Assembly: GCA_051294375.1 (NCBI GenBank)
Contig: CM119264.1
Span: 28,967,939-29,031,938, forward strand
Length of the DNA: 64,000 nt
Source: Paraspadella gotoi
Taxonomy: Eukaryota > Chaetognatha
Reading direction: 5' to 3'
The translations under genes were made by a program, and so were the position numbers. The notes beneath the pieces were generated by a model. It was not told the DNA's origin and ran no database searches. It saw only the letters and a program-made list of their open reading frames with translations. Each line of letters begins with the position of its first letter. The first letter of the stretch is position 1. This document shows positions 22,501 to 34,416 of the stretch, in pieces.

Positions 22501-22805
22501 AAGAATGATATCTGTTCACGCGACAACAACAACCACGAATCAACAGCTGAGGAGGATGGAGATGCACATAGAAGAACAGGAGAGGAAGTTTGCTTGCTCC
22601 TGAGCGATGAGAGGAGACGAGCAAGCGAGGCAAGGAGTGCGAACGACGAAACTAGATCAAATCTGTTCATGAGCGATCTGGGACTTAACTTTACCAATAA
22701 TTGCCAATATTTGAATTTACACGTTTCTGTCTCTGAAATTTATGTAAATAAGAAATAAACAAATAGTCAGTTTTAAAACGAATTATTCATGGCTTCTCGT
22801 TTATG

Positions 22806-22848
22806 TGGGGGCAGCGGTGAGATTCGAACCCACGCCTTCCGAAGAGAC
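22806..22848 (-). pseudogene. 3' half of a tRNA-Leu (copy B), PBS-like
   Basis: The counterpart of 40547-40588, with two differences at the 3' CCA end and one extra T. See that entry. Confidence 0.6.
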
Positions 22849-22867
22849 ATGAGAGAGAAAGAAACAA

Positions 22868-23215
22868 GTTTGAGGAAACAATGCCGGATCTGCACACGAT
22901 CCTATTAGCGTAAGCAGCTGATTAGATAATTAATTAATTAATTAAATAAAATAATTTTTAATATAAAATTTTTTTTCATTCGCGTAAAAACGTTTTCCCG
23001 GTCTCCCAATCAATCACAAATTAATTTAATAAATTGATTACAAAATAATGTAAGTTACTAATTTCAATACATAAAGAAAAAAACAATCAAATTGGAAATA
23101 TATTTTTTTTGTTTTTTTCCATTGAACTCATTTGAAGTTCATTCACGCCTCTCTAACTTGAGTAATGTACCATGCTTCCATGCTTACATGAATGAGTTAA
23201 AATAAAAAATTCTTA
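22868..23215. repeat. R1 family repeat (copy B)
   Basis: Starts with the R1 end AAGTTTGAGGAAACAATGCC and GGATCTGC, followed by AATTAATTAATTAA runs. The copy C equivalent is 40606-40960. Confidence 0.6.
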
Positions 23216-23640
23216 GCCAAATTCCATCTTTCTCTCTATTTTCGTAAGTAATTTACCAATGAATCTATTCATTAAAGTAAAATACACAATTGATAATTTG
23301 AGAGTATATATAACCCACAGCAATTTAGTATCCCGAGCCCGGCATTCAGGCAACAGTATCATTAAACTACTGCTACAACTACTCCTCAAATTAAGTATAA
23401 ATTGTAATATGAAAACAACAACAACCAGATAAATGGCATCAGGATAACAATGCATAACCGCTGAACAAACCGCTTTGACCAAAGCAATACGATAACAGAC
23501 AAACCAAGCATCAAGCAATAATAATTATCCGGGGAATAAACTAAATGTTAAGACTAATGGTTTTGTAAAATAAATTACATTTAAACGATAAAGAAAAGAT
23601 CTGAAACTAAAAAAATGTATATCTGAAATAATTGGGGGCC
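23216..23640. other. Non-coding stretch downstream of the DOMON/b561 gene
   Basis: A minus-strand ORF at 23213-23518 (MLDAWFVCYRIALVKAVCSA) is open only here; the copy C equivalent (about 40960-41240) is interrupted. No domain recognised. Confidence 0.35.
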
Positions 23641-23644
23641 CTAA

Positions 23645-23890
23645 TCAAACGAACTTTAATTACTCAACCAAATTTTCTTAAGCAAACAAAATAACAAGAA
23701 TTTACTCCAAACAAAATAGCCTCAAGCCAACAAATAACTTGAATTACTCAAACAATGGCTCATGCAAACAAATAACACAATTCTCAACCAATGGCTCATG
23801 CAAACAATAACTACATACTCAAAACCCAATGCCTCAAGCATACAAATAACTACAATTTACTTCAAACCCAATGGCCTCAAGCAAACCAAC
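23645..23890. repeat. ~41-bp minisatellite in the 3' UTR (copy B)
   Basis: The counterpart of 41365-41612, blurred by indels. Confidence 0.75.
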
Positions 23891-24169
23891 CGCAAAAGAT
23901 TTCCATAGAAGAAAACGAAAGAGAAGTGACGGATGCCAAGAAAGATGAGAGGCCATCTCTCTTTCTTGGCCTCAGCCAAATCCTCTTGGCTCAGAATGCC
24001 GTTCTCTCTCTCCTTTCTTTTCTCCGTTAGATCAGGCGAAATTTTGGACTTGGCGAATGAGATGAAACGAAGTAGAACCGACTTTCGAAAATGCCGACCG
24101 ATTGGCACGCAAGATTTCTTGCATCGGAGTCATTTCTCGTTTGCCTGGACCAATTTAAAAATTATTTTG

Positions 24170-24350
24170 TTGGTTGGTATTTGTTGGGTTGGTCAGCGTG
24201 CTAGTTGGGTCAAAAGATGAATCAGTTTGGTCATTTGTAAGGGTTGGTCGGGCGTGCTAGTTGGGTCAAAAGATGAATCAATTTGGGTCATTTATCATGG
24301 GTTGGTCGGCGGTGCTAGTTGGGGGGTCAAAAGATGAATCAGTCTTCGGT
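24170..24350. repeat. ~55-bp intronic minisatellite, three units (copy B)
   Basis: Units around GTGCTAGTTGGGTCAAAAGA. The copy C equivalent is 41882-42062, in the last intron of the DOMON/b561 gene. Confidence 0.8.
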
Positions 24351-25286
24351 TCATTGTCTTGATGTCGTTTGCCTTAATAGGAGTTTGATCCTGTTGTTGG
24401 AGGCATTTAATCTTTACAGTCTTAAAAGTCAACCAATTCCTGGCAATTTTGAATTTGTTAAATCTTTCTTCACTCAAATCATTTCCAAATGGATCTATAA
24501 AATGTGCTTATTTCATTCCAATAAAAAAAAAAAGAAGATAATCAATTTTCGCTAATTTTTAATTAAATTAAATCATTACCTCGCTTGAAAAAACACAATA
24601 CAATGAAGCCAAAGAGTACTAGCGAGCGATTGATCCCCAAAAAGCCAAAGACATAAACCATAATATTCGCACCATGAACCAAGTTGAAAGTGAAGCGCAA
24701 AATTACTTGAAGGACCTAAAGGTAGAGGATAATTTATAAGTACAGGACATATGTATATGTATTGTTTTGTCTCATATCCACCATTAATGAAAATTTCAAC
24801 ACAACATTTCAAATTAATATTTTCTGGTTTTGTGCTATGTTGTTGCACGTCAGAATTGTTCCATCCAAACATGATTTAAAATCAAACAAAAAAAATTGTG
24901 TTGACCTGGCCTCATGAGCCCCATGAATGGCTTGCCACGATGGACCAAGAGAAAAAGTGATAAAAACGCTGACTGTGTGAAGTTTTCCAGTTCGAGCTCC
25001 CAAGACTCATATTCATGGAGAGGAACGAAGGCGCGACGCGTGAAAAGAAGCAGCTGAAGGAAATAACGAGAAAATATTTCAAATCTTGTTACGGAAGTTG
25101 CGTACGAAATGGACGAAGCAGCAATTTTTAGTAAGGGTACTTACCCGTGATCATCGACGCGGAACGACAGTCCGTGAGCAGCGAACCAACTGCGTTTCCC
25201 AAGATTTTTCCGTTTGTCCTCCTTATCAAACGGAAAGAAGTTGGAAATGGTGACTCCTAGAGCACGCGCCGATCCAAGCGATCGAC

Positions 25287-25345
25287 ATGAATGTTCATGA
25301 ATGTTCATGAATGTTCATGAAAATGTTCATGAATGTATCATGAAT
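25287..25345. repeat. 10-bp tandem expansion ATGAATGTTC in a coding exon
   Basis: About six units of CATGAATGTT, where copy C has a single unit at 42940-42950. It disrupts exon 6 of the copy B gene. Confidence 0.85.
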
Positions 25346-26394
25346 GTTTCCGTGGAGTCTTTGCGCTGCAGTTGTCGTTTTCAGTTTGTTGGTTGCCGGT
25401 TGTCTGTGGTTCCGGTGGGTTCTCCATTGGCGCCGCTGAAAAAGGGAGGCATCTTGTACGACCTGCTTCTAAAGTTTAGGGTCACGTCTTCTTAATGTCA
25501 CATATGTCTCGCCTCTGTATCCGTGTTCCAAAAAGCAAGGAAACCCTTAAATCTGACTAGAAATCATCGTTTTGGATTTTTTGTTTGCATTGAATACATT
25601 CTGGCATTAACTCGGGTAAGAATTAACTTTTAAAAACTCTTTAAAATTTTAAAAAGAAGTAAAAATGGAGACATGAAATATACACTGGTACAGTTACGTT
25701 AGTACTTTAAATTTTTGTAATTTCTCAATTATTATTTGTAATTAAAATAAAAATTATTTTCGAAGATGTTTTTTATCTCACCTAGTTTGTATTTCGATCA
25801 CTGTAAAAGTCCCTTGTCATGGGTTTTTTAAGCCGATAATTTTGTGTCAATAGTTCGCAACTTCTCCATGGGCAAAGAAAAATGACCTGGAATTTAAGAA
25901 AAGTTAAAAACTAGTTTGTTCGGCCAATGTTAATTCTAACCAATGTAAAAATATTTTTTGTATTTTAAAACTGCACCTGACACAACTCCAAACTGCTCCT
26001 GACAACAACTCCAAACTGCCACCTGACAAAACTCCAAACTGCACCTGACACAACTATATGTCATCTACCTGTATGTTCATCAATAGGATAAAACTTTGGA
26101 GTCATTGACTTCATCTCTCGGTGTGAAGTTGCATCAATTGTGAGTGTTGAAGGCGACGGCAGCAGATATCTGGTCAGGGCCTGGGCAAGCACTGGATTGT
26201 AATCATTGATAAAAAATTTTAAATATCGGTTGCCAATATATATATATATAAAAAGCCGTTATATTCTTTAACTCTGACCAAACTTGGGATTTGACATTAG
26301 CGACGTTTCCAAATGGGTTAATTGTGTTCCCACGAGGCGCCACCTCAACGCTCCGCGTTCAACGTCGCACAGTGGATAAAACGCTGTGATGAAT

Positions 26395-26660
26395 ATTATA
26401 TCAATTTTATTTTTATATAATTTTGGTACAACCAATGTGAAATTTCTAATTTTTTATTAAAACCTGCTATCTTGCGCCTGACATTGGACAATTGGACAGA
26501 CTATAGTGGGTTAGTCCTCATCTCTCTCACAAGATAATAACAAAGAGGAAACTCATAGCTTTTAATCAGACTTTCTCTTCTCTCCATAGGTTTATTTACT
26601 CCCACAGTGCTTGGCTTCCTATCAATGAAGTTGTTATAATGTTTTAAAGAACTTACCACT
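26395..26660. repeat. R2 family repeat, intact (uninterrupted) in copy B
   Basis: R2 copy in intron 2 of the gene. It is the empty site for the hairpin-rich element: GAATTACTATACTTTG is continuous here at about 26680-26695. Confidence 0.65.
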
Positions 26661-27531
26661 CCCTAACTTTAGATAAGGAGAATTACTATACTTTGTTATT
26701 TATGATATTGGCTACATGCAATAAAAAAATGATCCATCTGATGCGACTTATGATCGGTTGCTCTCTCTCTCTCAAACCCTTTCTCTTTCCTGGTGGGGAC
26801 GCCGTAAATCCACTCGGTCGCCTGCACAATGTGAGGCTTATATCGCCCTTCGATAACTATTTGGAGTTCTCTTAGCACTCACCCGTTCCTTACCTGTCCA
26901 AGCCCATCTTCGCAGTCCGTGGAAAGGCCCATGGCGATTATAACCGCTTCCATTTTGTGATTCGTTTTTCCGGTGAAGTCGAAAGTCCAAGTCACGTTTC
27001 CGGTTTCGGCATCCATATCAGTTGGGTATATGCAATCGCTTCCTATCGTTTGGAATTTTAGGTTCGTTCATTATTGAGACACAGCAATGACGAAGATAGT
27101 CGAAAAGGTTCGCATCGGGCATTTCGTCCCTTACGCAATCATTGGGATGTTGAGAGTGCAACCAAGAGCCGAATTGCTGAAGCGCGTGTGACGGATTTTG
27201 AGGTACCGTTCTGACCAATGACGTCACGCTTATTCGTCACGATCATCACCCAACTCAGTGATTTTGAAGGGAGTCCCATTATCTCACCGATGCAGAGGCT
27301 TTAATAAAAAATCATTTAAATATCACTTTATCTTTTACGAAAAAATTAAATTACCGACAGGATTTGTCGGGTACCGACTATTAGTAAATTTTGCTGAATT
27401 ACTTATTTTTACTATTACTAAATTAATTTTTATTTGATTTGGTTTATCAAACCGTATTTGATCGAAACGTTCTGACGCTCAAATTCGGGCCTGGGCCTTT
27501 TGTACTCCTGACGATGGCACGGTCACGAGCG

Positions 27532-27532
<1 letters not shown>

Positions 27533-27625
<93 letters not shown>

Positions 27626-27645
27626 CTCTCTCCTCTCTCATCGTC
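27533..27645. repeat. CT microsatellite upstream of the gene (copy B)
   Basis: CT repeats lie about 260 bp upstream of the start codon of the minus-strand gene, that is GA repeats in its promoter orientation. In copy B the CT block with its TCGTCATTGATT flank is partly duplicated at 27727-27860. C (46914-46987) and D (60655-60755) have one block. Confidence 0.85.
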
Positions 27646-27783
27646 ATTGATTGAATCCAGGAGGCAACTTCGATTTTCAAATCGATTCAAGAAGGAGAAA
27701 GAAAACAGGTAAATAAATAGATAAATTCTCTCTCTCTCTCTCTCTCTTCTTTTTTTTTTCTCTCTCTCTCTCTCTCTCTCTAC

Positions 27784-27822
<39 letters not shown>

Positions 27823-28344
27823 TTTTTTTCTCTCTCTCTCTCACTCGTCATTGATTAATAACCAGTTGGAGCAACTTCGATTTTCAAATCGATTCAAGAA
27901 AGAGCAAAGAAAACAGGTACATAAATAAGATAAATCTCGATTGAATCCGCACAATTAGTCGAGAACTCAGAAACCTTACTTGATAAATGTATATCAGTGA
28001 AAAGTTGAAATGTTTAATTGCAGTAATTAGAATATCCAGATCAAACTGTACGTTATGAATTCAACTTACTTTCTGGCCATTTGATATCAATCGTGTTTGC
28101 CATTTGTAGTCTGATCAGTACTTGATCAGTCTTTGATCAGATGATTAGTTCAATGGTCTTTCTTCTCTAATCTCTCTCTCTTTCATTCATCTATCTATTT
28201 ATTATTAAATGTAATTTAGCATAAAAAGAAAACAGGCTGTTAAGAAGTTGCGGATAGCACTTCTTTCAGCCCCACTTAGGCCGCCATTATTCCACATTTC
28301 TTACAGACAAAGAGAGAAAGATTTTATTTTAAATTTAAATAACA

Positions 28345-28860
28345 AGTTTGAGCAAACAGATTGCGCGGATCTGCCTACGATCATTAGCGGTAAGCAGCTA
28401 ATTCAGAGTAATTTAATAATTAATATTAATTTTTTTTTTATTTCGTGTCAAAAATCGTTTTTCCACTTTTGTCTCGCCTCTCATCACAAAACAGCCAATC
28501 TCGATCACAAAATTAATTAATTAATTAATTACAAATAATTAATTAATTACTCTATTTATTAATAATTAATTAATGCCAGCTTGAATTTACATTTATATAT
28601 AAAAATAAAAAAAGCATAATCAAATAGTGAAATAGATTGTTTTTTTAACTTCTTTACTCATTTCCACTTGACGCGATTTCCATGGAAACTTTATTTTTTC
28701 TGCTTAATCACACACTTTCCTATCAACGTACACAAATGTTGAAGTCAATCGCCCCATTCACTAACTGAGTAATTTGGCTTGAAATATATTTTTTGGGGTT
28801 TTTTCCATTTTAACTCATTGTGCCACTCCGGAACGTTCCCGGCTAAAAACTTTTATCTTG
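28345..28860. repeat. R1 family repeat (copy B)
   Basis: R1 left end plus the interior blocks shared with 3300-3540, including AATTAATTAATTAATTA runs. The equivalents are 47447-47935 and 61262-61795. Confidence 0.65.
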
Positions 28861-29126
28861 TCAAGTCTTACCCGGAGTGATTTGATAACGTACTATACTA
28901 ATGAAAGTTCTGACACCAATGGAGAAAAAAAATGAAACCGGAGTTTTTTTCCAGGCGCTTAATATTTTTATGAAACTTATAAATTCCAAAAAAAGATAAA
29001 TAATTACAAAACATATGTATAAATGTATTTAGAACCTACTTTTTTTACGATTTTGCTAACTTTATTAGTTGTGAGTCATATAAGATAATCTTTTCAGTTA
29101 TTTTCTTTTCCAGGGGGGATTATATA

Positions 29127-29350
29127 GTGACTTCGCTCTTTGAGCTATCTCTCTCTCTCTCTCTTCGCTACTCTCTCCTCTCTCGCTCTCTTTCTCTCTC
29201 TCTCTCTCTCTCTATCTCTCTTTCTCTCTCTCTCTCTCTCTTAACTCATCCTTCACTCTCACTGTCTTTGTTTGTCCGGATCTGTTCTGGCAAGAGATTT
29301 TCCTTTTCGCGGAGAAACAAGATTAATTTGTAATATTCATTTGGGGTAAG
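29127..29350 (+). promoter_or_regulatory. CT-rich tract followed by a consensus 5' splice donor
   Basis: CT repeats (29150-29242) precede TCACTCTCACTGTCTTTG and then CATTTGGGGTAAGTATTAAA. The donor-like GGGGTAAGTAT is kept in C (about 48440) and D (about 62316). It may mark a non-coding first exon of a plus-strand gene divergent from the DOMON/b561 gene. No coding exon was found downstream, so this is only suggestive. Confidence 0.25.
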
Positions 29351-29681
29351 TATTAAATACATTTCTTGGCTACAATAACAATGATATTTCAGTCTTTTTT
29401 TATTGTAAGTGAAATGTTTTTGTACTTTTAAATGTTGTTCTTTCTTATTATATATGCTTTACCATTTTAATATATAGTTTTTTAGGAACTTTTTTAACTC
29501 TAGGGACCAAATGTTAAAGAGAGAGAAAAGCTGACAATTTTGACTGAAATATTATTATTACAAATGATCATCTCTATATGAGCAATTTCTTTTATTTTTC
29601 GTTATGTTCGTCGTCGGTCGTCGGTTGGCTACTTGTTCTTCAGATTTCGGATTTAAGGATTCGCTGACTGAGCATATAGAG

Positions 29682-30640
29682 TTACCCAAATTTTTAATTA
29701 CACCAGATGAAGGTCACGACTCATTTTTATTAGGTTCTTTTTTGTTCTGTAGAAGACATTGGACCTGATAAACCTGAAAAAACTTGACCGGAAAGGGACT
29801 CTCCAGAGTTTCCAAGTGATCCGAGTACTTTTGCGGTTATTTCTTTGATCGTAATCTTATTTATTGTGAAATTAATTTAAGAGGATTTTTAATAAAAATT
29901 AAGATTTAATCAATACTATGATTTGGGTTTTTTTAAAGTATATTTTTGCTGTTAGACTTTATATTTTTTTATTAAACCTTTTATTTTAAATAAATTTTTA
30001 ATTAATTAATATAATGATTATAAATATAAAAATATAAAGATGATTCATTAGTTTTTTGATTAATTAATACTTAACTAAAAGTTATTCCTAATTTTTGAGA
30101 AGAATAAATATTAAAAAAATAATATTTTAGCAGTACTTACTAAAAATAAAATCAAAATACACCAAATCATTAAACTTTAAAAACTAAAAAAAAAAATGGT
30201 TAAAAATTAGTAAATATCAAAAAGCTGTTTGTGGAAAATGGCCCAATTTATTACTTTTGTTTGCCATGAGTAATGTTTTCTCCAAGGTAAATTCTAAACT
30301 TTATTGTTTTTGTATAACAGATTCAAATCTAACAACAGTATTCATAAAAAATTAAAAGTAAAAAATTTTGTCATCTACTCTGGTCTTGGCCTTATTCGAA
30401 ATTGCTAGATAGCAGTATATTATTGATCAAGTAAATTGTTGGATATGGTATCAAACATAATAAACTAAAGGGGAAATATTGTATTAACTCTTAGTATGAC
30501 AATCTCTTTCTTCAATTTATTCAACGCTGATTGAAACTTTCTTAGTAGTCAATATTTCAAGTTCAAATCTTGCTAATTGTAAACTCTTGGGCGCATTTTT
30601 CAAACTATTAGTTGACATCAAACGGGCGAAACCTTTACGC
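29682..30640. other. AT-rich unique stretch at the end of copy B
   Basis: No homology with C or D after GACTGAGCAT. AT-rich, no gene seen before the small ORF at 30645. Confidence 0.4.
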
Positions 30641-30644
30641 TGAC

Positions 30645-30788
30645 TTATTCTTTCACGTCATCGTCGTCGTCGTCGTCATCGTCCTCATCCCCCGGTAAAT
30701 GGTCCACGGGAATGTTCTTTGAAGTCATATCAACGCCTTCTGTCCCGACTTGCTTGAGAATCTTCCAGCGGTAATCGAAGGCCGCCAT
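30645..30788 (-). CDS. Small acidic-tailed protein of 47 residues (unrecognised)
   Basis: On the minus strand, ATG at 30788 opens MAAFDYRWKILKQVGTEGVD and MTSKNIPVDHLPG, then DE, nine Asp and VKE before TAA. The codon directly upstream of the ATG is TAG, which is either a stop fixing this start or part of an acceptor CGCTAG for a terminal exon. The N-terminal 33 residues have normal protein composition; the Asp run comes from a GAC/GAT microsatellite. Single copy in this window. A C-terminal acidic tail suggests a protein- or histone-binding partner, but I cannot name a family. The scaffold gap 55 bp upstream may hide the rest of the gene. Confidence 0.45.
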   Translation of the reverse strand: MAAFDYRWKILKQVGTEGVDMTSKNIPVDHLPGDEDDDDDDDDDVKE

Positions 30789-30843
30789 CTAGCGATCGCT
30801 CCGAGTAGAATTTCGTCTACAGTTCCGGCACTATGGCAGAAAA

Positions 30844-30868
30844 NNNNNNNNNNNNNNNNNNNNNNNNN
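30844..30868. other. 25-N scaffold gap
   Basis: Exactly 25 N between the unique end of copy B and the start of copy C. Unlike the gaps at 7810 and 14250, no other copy bridges it. Confidence 0.95.
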
Positions 30869-31084
30869 TTTGAAAGAACCCGTTCAGTGCTACATGACTG
30901 AATTGCAATAGAGAATTCAAAAGAATCTGTCCACCTGGCGAAAGCGGAATCCAATGTTACGCCTGCAGTAAATGCAGGTGATCTTTAACTTCAAATTTGT
31001 TAGCTGGGTGAAAAGGGAAAAAAACATGTTTGTGAAAATAAAAAAAAATATATTCTTCAATAAGTTTAGTTTAGATAATATAAC

Positions 31085-31345
31085 ATTAATACTGGTTGTC
31101 TGTAATTGCTCATCTTGGCGGGGGGGGGGCGTTGTCGGTATCTCACCTGTAATGTTTGGGCCTTTGGACCTTCTGTGGTAAACCCTCCACATGAGCCCGT
31201 TACAACGAAATATTACCCTGTGGAAGTCCTTAGGACTGTGGGTAAAATACACTGTAGAAATGTGCGTAGCCCGGCTGACTCATGCTGATTGGACTACGAA
31301 GCCAGGGAGAGAAGAAAGTGCAGCTTATACGCTACATAATATATA
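31085..31345 (+). mobile_element. Diverged hairpin-rich element (copy C of 6333-6590)
   Basis: Same element as at 6333-6590, with a G-run expansion near 31120. Confidence 0.55.
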
Positions 31346-31404
31346 TATATCAATGAGAGATTAGGATAGGGATTAGGCCAAAGAATAGAGTTAGAGATTA
31401 TGGG

Positions 31405-31495
31405 AAGATGGGTATTATTATTATTATTATTATTAATTATTATTATTATTATTATATTATTATTATTATTATATTATTATTATTATTATGGTATA
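31405..31495. repeat. TTA microsatellite (copy C)
   Basis: TTA repeats with TTAATTA and ATATTA interruptions, equivalent to 6641-6720. Confidence 0.95.
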
Positions 31496-31984
31496 TTACT
31501 GGAGATGTATCTAGATAATGGTAGGTACTAACTAGTCTCTCATCAGGGAAAAGAGGTAAGAAGGTAAGGAATATATTGGTAATAAGAAATAGCCTACAAC
31601 AAAGGCGAACAAGCGGTACAAAAAGGGAGAGAAGGGAGAGGAAGGTTGCAGACCCGAGACCGAGAGGAGAAGTTGAGAGAGTCAGTCCGATCTCCAAGAC
31701 CCTCATCCAGTGACTCCGGGATGAAGAGGAGGGACGACGAGGGGAGGAGGAGGCGTTGAGAGGGGAAGAAAGGCCCGGGGGAGAGAGAGGTTGTGGCGTA
31801 AGCGTGAGCCTCTGTCTTGGTTAGTCATTAAGGTTTTAGGGTTAAAGATAAGTTAAAGATTAAACTTATATGGTTAATTTTGGGTTATTAATTGGTAATA
31901 AATTAAGTTAAATTAAAAACCAAAATAAGTCGCTTTTGAAAAAAAGAGCCGAGCTAATATATCGTCATTCCCTTTCCTTCAACA

Positions 31985-32440
31985 ATGCCGGCCTCCCCAA
32001 ACAGAAATCCCCAAGGACAGTCCGTCTTCCGTCGGCAACTACGTCGACTAGACCAAAATCGGACCAACCGACTCTTGACGGGTGGTCCGTACGGGCGTAC
32101 GAGACGGAGGTACGGATGAACGACGCCACGGACGGAATCGATAAACGGCAACGACGAGGTGCAGGTCGATAACCGCCTAGGATTCAGAATCGGATGAAGA
32201 TGACAAAGGAGACGACAAAGTAATTGAGGTTGACAAAGAAAGAGGGCGACAAAAGTGCCGAGGTTGATTTACCGACGACGAACATGGTTCATCTCTCTCG
32301 ATCAAAGGAGATGAACCGATTAAGACCGAGCGACCATCGTCGACTTGTCCTCCTCCTGAGGATGAGGAGGAGGAGGAGAAAGAAACGACGACGTCACGAC
32401 GACGACGACGACACAAAGGCCGCAAAGCGAAAGAAAAGAC
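31985..32440 (+). pseudogene. Copy C version of the 7219 ORF, frameshifted
   Basis: Collinear with 7219-7695. It is broken by several one-base indels, with open pieces at 31936-32172 and 32224-32484. It may be sequence error. Confidence 0.4.
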
Positions 32441-32649
32441 ATGAATGGAAAAGAAAACTGTTCTCGCCTTTTGGTAAAATTTAAAAAAAAATTTAAAAAA
32501 AATTTTAAAAAATTTTAAGATTTTTTTTAAATTTTAAAAAATTCAAGGACATGGTTCCCCATTAGTTTTAGAGAGTTCGAGAAAAAATAATTAGGATATT
32601 AAATTCCATTCATAAAGTTTATGTCTCTTCTGTTTATATCTCCCACTTG

Positions 32650-32705
<56 letters not shown>

Positions 32706-32706
32706 T
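32650..32706. repeat. CT microsatellite (copy C)
   Basis: Equivalent to 7928-7980. Confidence 0.95.
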
Positions 32707-33284
32707 TAGCTCATTAACAAAGCCCGGAGACGAGATTTCTTGTTGTCGTTGTTGTCGTCGGGCTTCTGGACAAGGGGCGTGCACACAAAAAAAAGACCTC
32801 CAGGTTAACGCCCTGCTCCTTCCTCCAATCCGGAAGGTTGGGCGATCGAGACATCTCTCTTCCCGTTCCACTAATATAAAAAGGGAAGGCTGAGAGCCTT
32901 ATAATAGAGAAATCAACAAACTAACGTAAAAAATTCCTAATATTTGTAAAGTATTGTTGTAAACCTCTCGTCTCAAATAAATTAACTTCTTTAAAGTTGA
33001 AACTAAAAATAGAAATAACAATATCGCAACTACCTCGTCTTGATTTGTAAAGAAAGCGAAAATTCTAAGTATACGAAATAGACAACCAGTAACTAGCTAG
33101 CAACTAACGACGGCACCTCATTCCATCTCGAACAAAACCTCGTACGTTTTTAAAATCGGCTAATAAATAAATGATTTTCGCTTACGAAGTTTTTATTCTT
33201 ACCGAATTCCGATCGAATAAAAAAAAATTTTAAAAAAAATTTTAAAAAATCGATTTTTCGTTTTTTGTTAAAGTTTTCGATCTA

Positions 33285-33560
33285 TAATTCATTATAATTT
33301 TATAATGAGAAAATATTTTTTTAAAATGTATATGAAATTGGTACAACTAATATAAAAATTATCCATTCATTTAATAATTAAGCTATCTTGCCCATTACTT
33401 TGGACAGGTTTGGTGGTTTAAGGCCTCATCACTCTTACAAGATAATGGCAGGTCTCTGCAAGCTTTTAATGAAGACTCACTCACAGTCTGGTTTATACAC
33501 TCCCAGAGTACCTGCTTCCCTTATCAAGGAAGTCGAATAATGTTTCAAAGAATATTTACA
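33285..33560. repeat. R2 family repeat (copy C)
   Basis: Equivalent to 8570-8830. Confidence 0.6.
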
Positions 33561-33809
33561 ATTCAAATTGCACATAGATTTAAATGGTTCATCGTTTTGC
33601 TTTGTAAGTAGCTATCATAGCTGCTATGCCTATGGTTAACATTAATTATTTTAGTACTATGGTAATGGCAAAAAAACAATTATAATTATTAGCATTTTTA
33701 TCAAATTTTTTTAGCCACACTACGAATAAGTAAGACGAATAACTAAGTGAAAAAGAATCAAATTATAATGAAAAAAATATTTTTGAACAATTTTAAATGT
33801 CAAATATCA

Positions 33810-34141
33810 AAAGTAAACCAGAAGCGCAGAGACAACCGCCGCCAGGAAGATCTGGCAAACGCTGCGTCTTTAGGAGTGCCGAAGAGAAAACCGTGCAGCG
33901 GCACCAAATCCAAACAAAGAGCGAGCCAGGGTCGCCGCGCTTTACTGGACAGTGAAACGAATGAGAGGAGGCCTGAATCCAGCGAAGAGAGACAATCTCT
34001 GAGGGCGATGGCGGAGAAAAAAGAGAGCGTTGGAACAAGAACTCGGCGAGACTGGAAGTTGTGACGAGTCGAGATGCGCAGTATGAGGCTGCAAACCAAG
34101 GAGAAAATGACCAACGTGAACCAAATTATTACTTTCTTTAA
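33810..34141 (+). CDS. Copy C version of the candidate exon at 9091-9422
   Basis: It carries the clean EDLANAASLGVP reading that A lacks. Indels near 33910 and 33955 shift the frame before the LNPSEERQSLRAM segment. Unrecognised, see 9091-9422. Confidence 0.38.
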
Positions 34142-34151
34142 AATCTTTTTA

Positions 34152-34416
34152 AACAAGTCTTGAGCAAACAAGTGTCGGATCTGCAAGTTAAGAAAAAGAT
34201 GCAAGTTAAAAAAAGATACAAAGTTGAAAAAATGACGCGAATTTTAAAATGATGCAATGAAAAAATGATATGAGTTGAAAAAATGATGTGAGTGGAAAAA
34301 ATGATGCGAGTTAAAAAAAGATTTTAAAAATTGTGATTTATCATCTGAATTAGCTGATTACCGCTTAATTATCGTAAGCAGATCCGACATTGTTTGCCTG
34401 TTTGCTCAAACTTGTT
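34152..34416. mobile_element. MITE-like element (copy C)
   Basis: Equivalent to 9433-9687. The right inverted repeat carries a small internal duplication (TTTGCC/TTTGCT). Confidence 0.8.

Larger units (their letters stand above)
23877..27279 (-). pseudogene. DOMON/cytochrome b561 gene, damaged copy B
   Basis: All nine exons of the copy C gene are found in order: about 27279-27135, 27042-26894, 26383-26273, 26180-26069, 25886-25782, 25468-25145, 25053-24906, 24715-24580 and 24144-23877. Nearly every exon has one-base indels relative to C that break the frame. Exon 6 has a tandem expansion of ATGAATGTTC-type units (25287-25345) and lacks about 30 bp encoding the start of the first b561 helix (WPIKLHG). 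The splice donor of exon 1 lacks one C. It may be a degraded paralogue or the second haplotype with uncorrected read errors. At one site (a base near 25458) this copy restores the frame that C has lost. Confidence 0.7.
14093..29681. repeat. Large duplicated block, copy B
   Basis: Collinear with 32868-48775 of copy C, and up to 20430 also with copy A. Indels against C increase from about 24 kb onward. Collinearity stops at GACTGAGCAT near 29681. It lacks the hairpin-rich element and the 1.57-kb insert of copy C and carries its own TIR element at 16845. It holds a damaged version of the DOMON/cytochrome b561 gene. Confidence 0.85.

Noticed and set aside
25900-26060. Cys-rich SCVRCSL-type repeat ORF (also at 45062-45277)
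   Set aside because: It is the intron-4 ~21-bp minisatellite read beyond a good splice donor (CATCAG|GTAGAG in copy C); the real exon ends at 45233.
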